Shown here in pieces: positions 25,432 to 33,594 of a DNA stretch of 64,000 nt. Position 1 is the stretch's first letter. Each line of letters opens with the position of its first letter. The translations under genes and the position numbers were made by a program. The stretch spans positions 62,001 through 126,000 of the forward strand of contig NZ_JAGHKO010000002.1 of the NCBI RefSeq assembly GCF_017742245.1. The letters are read 5' to 3'. The notes under the pieces are model-generated. The model made no database searches, had not been told where the DNA came from, and worked only from the letters and a program-made list of their open reading frames with translations. This DNA is from Niastella soli (GTDB taxonomy: Bacteria > Bacteroidota > Bacteroidia > Chitinophagales > Chitinophagaceae).

Positions 25432-27132
25432 TTAGCGTCTGCTATCAGCCTCGTTCATTCGTATTCTTCTACCCTTGTAGTTCTTTCCGTCAATAGACCG
25501 GATCATTTGACTGGCAACCCGTTTGTCAATTTCGATCCAGCTATTCATTTCCTTCATATCTATGCGACCGAGTACATCTTTTTGCAGTTCGCTCATATCT
25601 AAGATGAACTGCAGGAAGCTGGCTTTATAAAAACCATCTTTTGTACCCAGGTTCACAAATAATTTGGTGTAGTCACCACCGCCGCCGTTACCGAATTTCC
25701 GACCTCTGGTATCGGAGTACGATCCTCTTCTGTCGCCCTCTCCTCTTCCTACCGTTAATCTTTCTCCGCGTTCGCTGCGTTCGCCGCGTTCACCGCGACG
25801 TTGTTCGCGTGCATTCAGGTCTTCGGCGTTCTCGTAATATTTCAAAAAGCGGTCGAACTCCAATGCTGCCACGCGTTTCAGGATCTCTTCTTTGCTCATG
25901 TCGGCAAACTTCTCTTCCAGCATGGGCACATAGGCTTCATAATCGCCGTGGTTAACCTCCAGTTGCAACAGTTTATCCATAAAGTGATAGAACTGTTTGC
26001 GGCAAACATCTTTGCCTGATGGGATCTCAAGCTTATGGAAAGGCACCTGTACAATAGTTTGTATCTGCCGCATTTTCCCCAGCTCCCGCACATGCACGAT
26101 CGACATACAAACCCCGGTTTTACCGGCCCGGCCGGTTCTGCCGCTTCTATGGGTGTATACCTCCACATCATCGGGTAACTCAAAGTTGATAACGTGGGTG
26201 ATACCCGATACATCAATACCGCGGGCGGCCACATCCGTTGCTATTAAGAGCTGTAATGTTTTATCCCTGAAATCACCCATTACCTTATCGCGTTGCTGCT
26301 GCGTCAGATCGCCATGCAATGCATCGATATCGTATCCTTCGCGGGTTAACTTCTCGGCAATATCCTGGGCGTCGGCCTTGGTACGTGTAAAAATGATGCC
26401 GTAAATGCCAGGGTTAAAATCAATCAACCGTTTCAGCGCCTGGTACCGGTGCTGGGCACTGGTAATGTAGTACTGGTGGTCAATATTCTTATTGGCAGAA
26501 TTCATTTTACCCACCGTCACTTCCACCGGTTCTTTCATGTAGCGTTTGCTTACCCGGCGAATTTCGGGTGGCATGGTGGCACTGAACAACCACGTGGCAT
26601 CCCTTTTGGGGGTGTTCTGCAAAATGAACTCAATATCGTCCTGAAAGCCCATGTTCAACATCTCATCGGCTTCATCCAGTATCACGTACTGGATCTGTTC
26701 CAGGTCAATAGCCTTGCGTTCTATCAGATCTATCAAACGGCCCGGTGTAGCTACCACGATCTGTACACCTCTTCTTAACTCGCGGATCTGTTGGCCTATA
26801 GGGGCGCCGCCATATACCGCCGCCACAAACATTCCGGGTATAAACTTCTTGAACCCTTCAATCTCGTTCACGATCTGCATACACAATTCCCTTGTTGGAC
26901 AAACCACTAATGCCTGGGGATGTTTCAACTGCTCATTCACCAAATGCAACAGGGGTAACCCAAATGCAGCCGTTTTACCGGTGCCTGTTTGCGCCAATCC
27001 CACCAGATCTTTTGTTCCGCTCAACAATACAGGGATTGCTTTTTCCTGTATCGGGGTGGGGTTAACAAATCCTAAAGCATTGGTAGCCTGTATCAGCCGC
27101 TCATCCAAACCCAATGCATCAAATGTTATCAT
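25432..27132 (-). CDS. DEAD-box RNA helicase with DbpA-type RNA-binding domain
   Basis: A 566-residue ATP-dependent RNA helicase. All motifs are visible: Q motif FVNPTPIQEKAIP, I AQTGTGKT (residue ~48), Ia PTRELC, VATPGR, II LDEADEM, III FSATMP, IV IIFTRTKADA, V ATDVAARGIDV and VI HRSGRTGRAG. An Arg/Gly/Glu-rich linker (~445-485, RRGERGERSERGERL) leads to a C-terminal DbpA-like RRM domain (~490-566). It is a CsdA/DeaD-type helicase, likely acting in ribosome assembly or cold growth. It lies between tyrA and the DAHP synthase gene on the same strand, an unusual place for such a gene. Confidence 0.93.
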   Translation of the reverse strand: MITFDALGLDERLIQATNALGFVNPTPIQEKAIPVLLSGTKDLVGLAQTGTGKTAAFGLPLLHLVNEQLKHPQALVVCPTRELCMQIVNEIEGFKKFIPGMFVAAVYGGAPIGQQIRELRRGVQIVVATPGRLIDLIERKAIDLEQIQYVILDEADEMLNMGFQDDIEFILQNTPKRDATWLFSATMPPEIRRVSKRYMKEPVEVTVGKMNSANKNIDHQYYITSAQHRYQALKRLIDFNPGIYGIIFTRTKADAQDIAEKLTREGYDIDALHGDLTQQQRDKVMGDFRDKTLQLLIATDVAARGIDVSGITHVINFELPDDVEVYTHRSGRTGRAGKTGVCMSIVHVRELGKMRQIQTIVQVPFHKLEIPSGKDVCRKQFYHFMDKLLQLEVNHGDYEAYVPMLEEKFADMSKEEILKRVAALEFDRFLKYYENAEDLNAREQRRGERGERSERGERLTVGRGEGDRRGSYSDTRGRKFGNGGGGDYTKLFVNLGTKDGFYKASFLQFILDMSELQKDVLGRIDMKEMNSWIEIDKRVASQMIRSIDGKNYKGRRIRMNEADSRR

Positions 27133-27240
27133 AGTCAGAAAATTTGGCGCAAAGGTACTGTTATTATGGCCGTCGACCTAATTAATCCTGTTCAAAGAGC
27201 AAATGCCCGCCCACCGGGCTTTTTATTGAATATTTTTTAA

Positions 27241-28089
27241 TTATTTCAGTATTCTTTTTATCTTATTTGCCTGTTCTATCAGCTCAAGCAAATAGTCATA
27301 ATTTTCTTTTTCCAGACAGGCTTTAAACTTCCGCAGCTGGCTGATGTGCTCATTCAGTACATCCAGTACATGTTCGCGGTTCTGTTTGAAAATGGGTACC
27401 CACATCGCAGGGTTACTTTTTGCCAACCGCACGGTGCTTTCAAAACCACCACCCGCCAGGTCAAAAATGGTATCTTCCTCTTTTTCCTTTTCCAGTACCG
27501 TATTGGCCAGGGCAAAGGAGGTAATATGGGAAATATGGCTGATGTAGGCGGTATGCATATCATGGCTATCAGCATCCATGTAGGCCAGGTGCATACCCAA
27601 TTGGCGGTACACTTCTTCAATGGTTGCAACCGCCGCGGCATCACTTTTTTCCTTTTCACAGATCACACAGCTACGGCCGGCAAAGGCATTCCGTACGGCT
27701 GCTTCAGGACCACTGTATTCCGTTCCCCACATAGGATGGGTGGCCACAAACCGTTGCCGCATTGGATGATCGGCCATTGCGGCGCACAACGCGTGTTTGG
27801 TACTGCCCGCATCGGCTACTATCTGTTTATCGGTGATCATGTCCATCACCTGTTGCATTACACCAATGGTGGCATCAACCGGTATGGCCACGTATATGAG
27901 GTCAGCTTGTTTTACCGCTTCTTCCAAAGGCAATGCCTCGTCTATCAACCCAAGCTCTATGGCTTTTTGGGCGCTAGCTTCGGTACGGCTTACTCCGATC
28001 ACTTTTTTAACCAGTGCCCGCTCTTTTAAAGCCAGGCTAAAGGAACCGCTGATTAAGCCTACCCCAACTATGGTAACGGTGTTGAACAT
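27241..28089 (-). CDS. tyrA: prephenate dehydrogenase
   Basis: A 282-residue NAD(P)-dependent enzyme that converts prephenate to 4-hydroxyphenylpyruvate on the way to tyrosine. It starts with a Rossmann motif VGVGLISGSFSLAL (residues 8-21), followed by ADAGSTKHAL, FVATHPMWGTEYSG (substrate His) and DMHTAYISHISHITSFALA. There is no ACT domain or fused chorismate mutase; the mutase activity is supplied by the DAHP synthase fusion in the same group. The gene begins three bases after the aminotransferase gene, so the two are translationally close and under the pheA attenuator. Confidence 0.94.
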   Translation of the reverse strand: MFNTVTIVGVGLISGSFSLALKERALVKKVIGVSRTEASAQKAIELGLIDEALPLEEAVKQADLIYVAIPVDATIGVMQQVMDMITDKQIVADAGSTKHALCAAMADHPMRQRFVATHPMWGTEYSGPEAAVRNAFAGRSCVICEKEKSDAAAVATIEEVYRQLGMHLAYMDADSHDMHTAYISHISHITSFALANTVLEKEKEEDTIFDLAGGGFESTVRLAKSNPAMWVPIFKQNREHVLDVLNEHISQLRKFKACLEKENYDYLLELIEQANKIKRILK

Positions 28090-28092
28090 GGT

Positions 28093-29271
28093 TTAATTAA
28101 CTTTTAATGCTGGTTTAAATGCTTTTATCCGTTGAATGCTTTCCGCAAATTTTTCTTCTGTACTACACAGGCTCACCCGTATATATCCATCTCCGGCTTT
28201 ACCAAAAATGCCGCCGGGCGTTATGAATACACCGGTGTTGTAAAGCACTTCATCGCTCAGTTCGTAACCGGTTTTATAGGATGCAGGGATCTTTGCCCAC
28301 ACAAACATACCGGCCTGGCTTTTATCATACACGCACTGTAACAGATCGAGCAGTTCAAATACTTTTTCGCGACGCTTTTTGTAAATAGCATTCACTTCAT
28401 CGTACCAGCTTTTGGGCAATTGTAAGGCTTTGGCAGCCGCTAATTGTGCCGGCAGGAACATGCCGCTATCCATATTGCTCTTGAACCGCAATACTTCGTC
28501 GATGCGTTCTTTGGCACCCAGCAAGGCCCCTACCCGCCAGCCGGCCATATTGTGCGACTTACTCAGCGAATTCAGTTCAATGGCCACTTCCTTTGCACCC
28601 GGCACCCGTAGTAAACTGGTAGGGTTATCATTCAGGATGAAACTATAAGGGTTATCGTGACAAATAAGGATCTGGTGCTTCTTTCCAAACGCCACTATCT
28701 TTTCAAACAGGCTGGCAGAAGGCAGCTGGCCTGTAGGCATTTGCGGATAGTTGATCCACATCAGTTTGTAGGTACCGCCGGCAGCCACCAGTTTATCCAG
28801 GGCATCAAAATCAGGCTCCCAGTTGTTGGCTTCCGTGAGATCATAATCAACACATTCACCACCAGCCAGTTTCACGGCGCTTCGGTAGGTAGGATAACCC
28901 GGGTTAGGGACCAGAACCTTATCCCCGGCATTCAAATAGGTCATGCAAATGTGCATGATGCCTTCCTTGCTACCCAGCAGAGGCAAGATCTCCGTATCAG
29001 GATTCAAGTCAACATCATACCATTTCTGATACCAGTCGCTGATCGCTTTGCGCAACGCTGGTGATCCTTTATAACTTTGATAAGCATGCACATTGGGTTT
29101 GGCGCTCTCTTCCTGCAGGGTTTTTATCACATCGGCATGTGGCGGCAGGTCGGGACTGCCAATGCCCAGATTGATTACATTCTTCCCTTGCTTGTTCAAC
29201 TCATCTATCTCCCGCAGCTTTTGCGAAAAATAATATTCGCCAATACCTTCTAAACGTTTTGATGTTTGCAT
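28093..29271 (-). CDS. class I/II PLP aminotransferase, probably aromatic/prephenate
   Basis: A 392-residue PLP-dependent aminotransferase. The fold markers are NLGIGSPDLPPH, YQSYKGSPALRKAISDWY, LLGSKEGIMHICMTYLNAGDKVLVPNPGYPTY, NYPQMPTGQ, CHDNPYSFI and the Schiff-base region LNSLSKSHNMAGWRVG. By sequence alone it resembles LL-diaminopimelate/MalY-type aminotransferases. Its place between pheA and tyrA, 35 and 3 bases away, makes transamination of prephenate, phenylpyruvate or hydroxyphenylpyruvate the likely role. That role is inferred from context. Confidence 0.88.
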   Translation of the reverse strand: MQTSKRLEGIGEYYFSQKLREIDELNKQGKNVINLGIGSPDLPPHADVIKTLQEESAKPNVHAYQSYKGSPALRKAISDWYQKWYDVDLNPDTEILPLLGSKEGIMHICMTYLNAGDKVLVPNPGYPTYRSAVKLAGGECVDYDLTEANNWEPDFDALDKLVAAGGTYKLMWINYPQMPTGQLPSASLFEKIVAFGKKHQILICHDNPYSFILNDNPTSLLRVPGAKEVAIELNSLSKSHNMAGWRVGALLGAKERIDEVLRFKSNMDSGMFLPAQLAAAKALQLPKSWYDEVNAIYKKRREKVFELLDLLQCVYDKSQAGMFVWAKIPASYKTGYELSDEVLYNTGVFITPGGIFGKAGDGYIRVSLCSTEEKFAESIQRIKAFKPALKVN

Positions 29272-29306
29272 ATCGCTATTCGTGAATGGTGATGATCAGG
29301 ATTGAA

Positions 29307-30206
29307 TTAATTGTTTGTTTTACCGTTCTTGTATACGCCATATATTCTCAAGTCCTGCGTAACCGGTTTTATGCCATTGATAACTTCATTGAACTGGTCA
29401 AGGGTATCAAATTCCATATCTGCATAAAAGCTGTATTGAAAATCGGTACCTGGTATGGGGGAGCTTTGCAGCTTACTTAAATTGATCCCTCCTTCTGCAA
29501 TGCGACTGAGTACTCTGGCCAAACTGCCGCGTGAATGATCGGTATGAAAATTCACAGAGGCCTTATTGGCTTCGGCTACTGGTTGTGCTATGTCTTCAGG
29601 GACCAGCACCAGGAACCGGGTATAGTTGTTTTTTAAAGTATGAATGTTAGGAGCAATTACATCGAGGTTGAAGAGGTCGGCGGCGAGTTTGCTGGCAATG
29701 GCGGCTATGTGTTTACTGCGGTGCTGCTGAACATGTTTAGCGCTTAGTGCAGTATCCTCCGTTTCTACCAGTTTCCAGTTGTATTTGTCGAGGTATTCGA
29801 GGCACTGCTGAATGGCCATGTGGTGAGAGTGTACTTCGCGTATATCTTCCAACTGGACCCCGGGGTTAACTAACAGTTGTTGTTTTATGGGGAGGTAAAC
29901 TTCGCCGATGATCTTTAGGGAACTCTTTTGCAACAGGTTGTAGTTAGGTAGAATGCTGCCGGCGATGGAGTTCTCGATGGCCATTAAACCACCATTGCTT
30001 TCCTTTTTGTTACTGGCAATTTTCACTACTTCGCGAAAGGTGGCACAGGGTATCACTTCTACATTCTTTCCGAAGAATTGCCGGGCTGCTACCTGGTGGA
30101 AACTTCCTTCATATCCCTGAATAGAAACCCTTATCCCTGTTCCCTGCAAGCCACTGGATCCCGGCGTTGCATCGGTACTCTCCTGTTGTTGTTTTCGGTC
30201 GACCAT
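29307..30206 (-). CDS. pheA: prephenate dehydratase with ACT domain
   Basis: A 299-residue enzyme that converts prephenate to phenylpyruvate. The catalytic domain shows IQGYEGSFHQVAARQFF near the start, GLMAIENSIAGSI and NNYTRFLVL with the catalytic Thr-Arg-Phe. An ACT domain (~200-285) follows, with the GSLARVLSRIAEGGINLSKL helix; the usual Phe-binding ESRP is replaced by QSSP, so feedback control may differ. The start is uncertain: the ATG at 30251 touches the T tract of the attenuator terminator and would leave no room for a ribosome site, so ATG 30206 (MVDRKQ) is preferred. It is the first structural gene of the aromatic cluster. Confidence 0.93.
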   Translation of the reverse strand: MVDRKQQQESTDATPGSSGLQGTGIRVSIQGYEGSFHQVAARQFFGKNVEVIPCATFREVVKIASNKKESNGGLMAIENSIAGSILPNYNLLQKSSLKIIGEVYLPIKQQLLVNPGVQLEDIREVHSHHMAIQQCLEYLDKYNWKLVETEDTALSAKHVQQHRSKHIAAIASKLAADLFNLDVIAPNIHTLKNNYTRFLVLVPEDIAQPVAEANKASVNFHTDHSRGSLARVLSRIAEGGINLSKLQSSPIPGTDFQYSFYADMEFDTLDQFNEVINGIKPVTQDLRIYGVYKNGKTNN

Positions 30207-30250
30207 AATTGCTTTTTTATGCTTTCCCTTGTACGGTTTTAAAAAAGACA

Positions 30251-30280
30251 TAAAAAAAGTCCCGGCTTTTTGCCGGGACT
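30251..30280 (-). terminator. pheA attenuator terminator
   Basis: Read on the minus strand, AGTCCCGGC, loop AAAAA, GCCGGGACT (plus coordinates 30272-30280 and 30258-30266) form a perfect 9-bp stem followed by a run of seven T (30251-30257). It stands between the Phe/Tyr-rich leader peptide and pheA, so it must be read through for pheA expression. Its 5' arm TCCCGGC can alternatively pair with GCCGGGA of the leader (30331-30337). Confidence 0.88.
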
Positions 30281-30306
30281 CTTTATGTTGATTTTTTTCT
30301 TTATTC

Positions 30307-30399
30307 TTATTTTATTGTCAACAAAAGCATTCCCGGCCTATTTCTAAAATAGAAGCTAAAATAAAAGTAAAAGAAACGGTATGCCTTTGTGATATTCAT
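30307..30399 (-). CDS. pheL: pheA operon leader peptide (attenuator peptide)
   Basis: A 30-residue peptide starting MNITKAYR and continuing FFYFYFSFYF (residues 9-18), then RNRPG and a short tail; six of those ten residues are Phe and three are Tyr. It starts six bases after a perfect promoter and ends 27 bases before a terminator in front of pheA. By analogy with pheL of enteric bacteria it senses charged tRNA-Phe and here also tRNA-Tyr, fitting an operon that holds both pheA and tyrA. The codons for Arg21-Pro22-Gly23 contain GCCGGGA (30331-30337), which can pair with the terminator's 5' arm when the ribosome is stalled upstream. The name is by analogy. Confidence 0.87.
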   Translation of the reverse strand: MNITKAYRFFYFYFSFYFRNRPGMLLLTIK

Positions 30400-30404
30400 T
30401 AGGT

Positions 30405-30435
30405 CAAAAATAATAACTAATTACTTATGTACAAA
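30405..30435 (-). promoter_or_regulatory. promoter of the pheA leader/operon
   Basis: On the minus strand TTTG (plus 30432-30435), exactly 19 nt of spacer and TATTTTTG (plus 30405-30412) match the Bacteroidota consensus TTTG-N19-TAnnTTTG. Only five bases separate the -7 box from the leader ATG (30399), so the start of transcription should fall at or next to the ATG. Confidence 0.82.
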
Positions 30436-30536
30436 TTTTTTTCGGTCAATTCTACAGGGCCCAACCTCTCCTTTTCCACCTAAAGCCCTTAACAGTAGCG
30501 GCTTTCAGCGATTTAAAAACCCGGTTTCCAACTAGA

Positions 30537-31100
30537 CTATTCCAATCTTTTCCGCATTTGTTCATCAATTTTCTTGAACAGATGGAAGGGTTTATAGGTT
30601 CGCCAGTTGGGCAGGTCCATCAGTTCGACATAGCGGTTAAGGCGGTTCTTTTTAAAATCATACTGCGTTTGTTCGGGCATGTTCAGCACTACGATCCAGC
30701 CCTCCTCATCCGTTACTTCTTCAAACCATTCCTGGTAATAGTCCCGGTCGCCGCTATGAAAGTTCAACACATTCTCGGCTATGAAAATGAACTTGGTAAT
30801 ACCTTCATAGAAGAACACATCAGTTACCTCCCGCTTCAGTTCCATGATATCGTTCTCAATGGCATCGTTCCACTCCCCTATCAGTTCTATAATTGCATAT
30901 TTCTCTTCATAGTCGGCTATCAATACTTTCAGGTACAGGGTGCGGGAACCGAAATCATCCCACTGCGGATGTATCAGGTAATTGTAAATAGCCTGGGTAT
31001 AGGTAAACTCAGAATATACTTTCCCGAAGAACGGAGACCGCTCATCCTGCTCACTGGTATAAATGTGACGCCAATTATAAAATGGTTCTATTTCATGCAT
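30537..31100 (-). CDS. conserved hypothetical protein (Bacteroidota)
   Basis: A 187-residue soluble, acidic protein I cannot assign. It has no signal peptide or membrane helix. It is rich in aromatic residues (HEIEPFYNWRHIY, FTYTQAIYNYLIHPQWDDFGSRTLYLKVL) with two predicted strand-helix units and a basic C-terminus (FKKIDEQMRKRLE). Full-length coding character and codon use resemble the neighbours, so it looks like a real gene. It is upstream of the pheA promoter on the same strand with ~140 bases between, and has no operon partner that hints at a role. Confidence 0.7.
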   Translation of the reverse strand: MHEIEPFYNWRHIYTSEQDERSPFFGKVYSEFTYTQAIYNYLIHPQWDDFGSRTLYLKVLIADYEEKYAIIELIGEWNDAIENDIMELKREVTDVFFYEGITKFIFIAENVLNFHSGDRDYYQEWFEEVTDEEGWIVVLNMPEQTQYDFKKNRLNRYVELMDLPNWRTYKPFHLFKKIDEQMRKRLE

Positions 31101-31168
31101 AATTCATTATTAGCTTCTTCTTCCCTGCTCACTAAAAACTATGCCATGCGGCACTTTTTATAACGAAA

Positions 31169-31194
31169 GAAGGCTGTAGCAATTTACAGCCTTC
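31169..31194 (-). terminator. stem-loop after the T9SS gene
   Basis: GAAGGCTGTA (31169-31178) and TACAGCCTTC (31185-31194) form a perfect 10-bp stem with a 6-nt loop. It follows the 3' end of the minus-strand gene at 31227 and is followed on that strand by TTTCGTTAT, so it probably ends that transcript. Confidence 0.6.
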
Positions 31195-31226
31195 GCAACG
31201 CGGTTTCCAAATATTTTTTTATTGCT

Positions 31227-32474
31227 TTATTCAATAACCAGCTTATCGGCAAAAACCGTTTTTTTACTATTACTTAACACTTTTACAATATAGGGCCCCT
31301 TAGCCAAACCTTGCTTAAACAGAAAAGGTATACCCTGCTTTCCGTTCACTACGGCGATCTTTTCTAACAATACTTTACCAGTAATATCAACTAATAGAAT
31401 GGTATACCGGCCGGATTCCTTACCATTAAAGTTTACAGTCACCTGGTTGGTAACAACAGGATTGGGATACAGACCAATATTCCCATTAACTACAATATCC
31501 CTGCTGCCTAACAAGGGTACCGATGGCTTTTCATTAGGGAAAGCCAGGTTGCCATTTGCCAGGTCACTTGCATTGAAAACGGTGCCATTGATCCCTATAC
31601 GGCTGGCGTTCCAGGAATGCATATCAACTTTATAATAACCTTCCGCAGTATTGGCGCTGCTCACAATTAAATTGCCCTCGGTATCAACCACGGCGCCATT
31701 GGTAGTGAAGGTAGCAGGCAGACCCTGGATCTCGGCTACCCAGGCAGCCACCTTGCTTTGGATGTTCACTTTAAACACGTTGTGGTAGGCTGAAATAACG
31801 TACAGGTTACCGGCGGCATCGGCTACCATATCACCACCCCAGGCTGTTGATTTTGCATGTACAGATCTTTCACCGTTAGTGCCATCATCCTCTAAGGCAC
31901 CCAGATCGGTAATAACGGGTTTACGACCGGTTGTAAAACGCATCAGGTGATTGGCATCGTTGCTTAAGGCATATCCATCGCCATCGGCGCCAATGACCAT
32001 GCGAGTAATATGATTGGCTTCATTGGAAGCGTCTGTAACCTGCATAAAGGGTTCATTATCGAAATAATAGATGCGGGGCGTACTTTCATCCAGATCAATG
32101 TACCTGAGCTGGTTCATGAACAGCGGCGCATAATACAAGCGGTTATGCCGTTGATCGTATGCACAGGCGGCAGCTAAGGAAGCCACTGGCTGAGCAGTAT
32201 TGCCACTCATAGTAACCCCGTTTTTTGTAATGGATTTTAATTCCTTACCTGTTCGCGCATTGTATACCGTGAAATTGGTTTGTTTGGAATCGAAGATCGA
32301 TCGGGTAACCGTACCAGTTGTCAAGTCAATCTGTTTTACATCGGTCCAGTTATAGTTTCCCTTCTCGGAACTGGTAATTGCAAAGGCAGTTGTTTGATTT
32401 TGTTGAGCAGAAACCTGTACAGTCACCATCAGCATACAGGTTGCTAAAGAAGTGTGTAAAAATCTGTACCTCAT
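31227..32474 (-). CDS. T9SS type A sorting domain protein
   Basis: A 415-residue secreted protein. A signal peptide (residues 1-24, ending QVSAQ) leads to a ~300-residue region with repeated strand patterns (ASLAAACAYDQRHNRLYYAP, ITRMVIGADGDGYALSNDANHL, MVADAAGNLYVISAYHNVFKV) that looks like a beta-propeller. The last ~75 residues are a type IX secretion sorting domain: GLYPNPVVTNQVTVNF, GRYTILLVDITGKVL and the terminal PYIVKVLSNSKKTVFADKLVIE pattern. It is exported through the outer membrane and released or anchored at the surface. The substrate or role of the propeller is unknown. Confidence 0.88.
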   Translation of the reverse strand: MRYRFLHTSLATCMLMVTVQVSAQQNQTTAFAITSSEKGNYNWTDVKQIDLTTGTVTRSIFDSKQTNFTVYNARTGKELKSITKNGVTMSGNTAQPVASLAAACAYDQRHNRLYYAPLFMNQLRYIDLDESTPRIYYFDNEPFMQVTDASNEANHITRMVIGADGDGYALSNDANHLMRFTTGRKPVITDLGALEDDGTNGERSVHAKSTAWGGDMVADAAGNLYVISAYHNVFKVNIQSKVAAWVAEIQGLPATFTTNGAVVDTEGNLIVSSANTAEGYYKVDMHSWNASRIGINGTVFNASDLANGNLAFPNEKPSVPLLGSRDIVVNGNIGLYPNPVVTNQVTVNFNGKESGRYTILLVDITGKVLLEKIAVVNGKQGIPFLFKQGLAKGPYIVKVLSNSKKTVFADKLVIE

Positions 32475-32721
32475 AAGTATAAGTTTAATGATATGTACTT
32501 AAAAGTTACAAATTTTTGAGGAGGGTACCAAAGTTGGGGAGAAGTTGGTGACAGTTGATCAGTTGACCTCATGATCAGTTGACAGCCTGCCCCGACGTGT
32601 CGGAGAGTTATTATAATATAAAAGCCCATCCTTACCAGAATGAGCTTTTGCTATAACTTATTTAGTTCTTTAGTTTTTTAGTTCTGAGTTGTCGCGAAGA
32701 GGCGTCTGCCGTCTGCCGTTC

Positions 32722-33594
32722 TCACGCCCCCAGCGAATCCACTGCTTTTTTTACACTGCCATATTTCAGCAACAGTTCGCGGGCTTTATCATAACTATTG
32801 ATACCGGTTTTTTCCATCACCATTTTGGTGCCCCGGTCAACCAGTTTGCTATTGGTCAGCTGCATGTTAACCATTTTGTTATCTTCTACCCGGCCAATCT
32901 GGATCATTACGGCGGTAGAGATCATATTCAGCACCAGCTTTTGCGCGGTACCGCTTTTCATGCGCGTGCTGCCTGTAACAAATTCAGGGCCTACCACCAC
33001 TTCAACGGGTAGTTCTGCCGCATCGGCCAGGGGCGAGCCGGCATTGCAGGTTATACAACCCGTGACAATACCTTTTTTGCGAGCCTCGGTCAACGCACCA
33101 ATCACATATGGGGTGGTGCCGCTGGCGGCAATCCCTATCACCACATCTTTTTCATCGATGGCATGTTTCATTAGATCGGCCCAGCCCTGCTCCCAGCTGT
33201 CTTCAGCCTGTTCTACAGGTCGTTGAATGGCCACATCGCCACCGGCAATAATCCCGATCACGAGGCCCTGGGGTAAACCATAAGTAGGTGGAATTTCGCT
33301 GGCATCCAGGATTCCCAGCCGGCCACTGGTACCGGCGCCAATATAAAAAAGGCGGCCACCAGCCAGCATTTTATCTGAAATAGCAGTCACCAGTTTTTCT
33401 ATTTGAGGGATGGCTTTCTCTACCGCTACTGGCACCCTTTTGTCCTCATTATTCATATTGGTGAGCAACTCATTAATACTCATTTGCTCCAGATGCCGGT
33501 AATCGCTCGACTGCTCTGTGATCCTGGTAAATTCTGCTGACATATTTCTGTTGTTCAATGTTTTATTCGGGTTAGGCATAAGGTTGTTTTTCAT
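32722..33594 (-). CDS. murQ: N-acetylmuramic acid 6-phosphate etherase
   Basis: A 290-residue cytosolic enzyme that removes the lactyl group from MurNAc 6-phosphate to give GlcNAc 6-phosphate, in peptidoglycan recycling. The SIS-domain signature is FYIGAGTSGRLGILDASEIPPT-like around residues 83-104 (only GAGTSGRLG quoted as core), with IAGGDVAI, GIAASGTTPYVIGAL and the NPGS-like CITCNAGSPLA. The start at 33594 overlaps the stop of the sugar kinase by one base (TAATG), suggesting translational coupling; ATG at 33543 would also leave a full enzyme. Murein salvage fits with the upstream kinase. Confidence 0.94.
   Translation of the reverse strand: MKNNLMPNPNKTLNNRNMSAEFTRITEQSSDYRHLEQMSINELLTNMNNEDKRVPVAVEKAIPQIEKLVTAISDKMLAGGRLFYIGAGTSGRLGILDASEIPPTYGLPQGLVIGIIAGGDVAIQRPVEQAEDSWEQGWADLMKHAIDEKDVVIGIAASGTTPYVIGALTEARKKGIVTGCITCNAGSPLADAAELPVEVVVGPEFVTGSTRMKSGTAQKLVLNMISTAVMIQIGRVEDNKMVNMQLTNSKLVDRGTKMVMEKTGINSYDKARELLLKYGSVKKAVDSLGA

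Noticed and set aside
27205-27225. GCCCG/CGGGC hairpin with T run between the helicase and tyrA genes
   Set aside because: The T run is on the plus strand, but both genes are on the minus strand, and the stem is only 5 bp.
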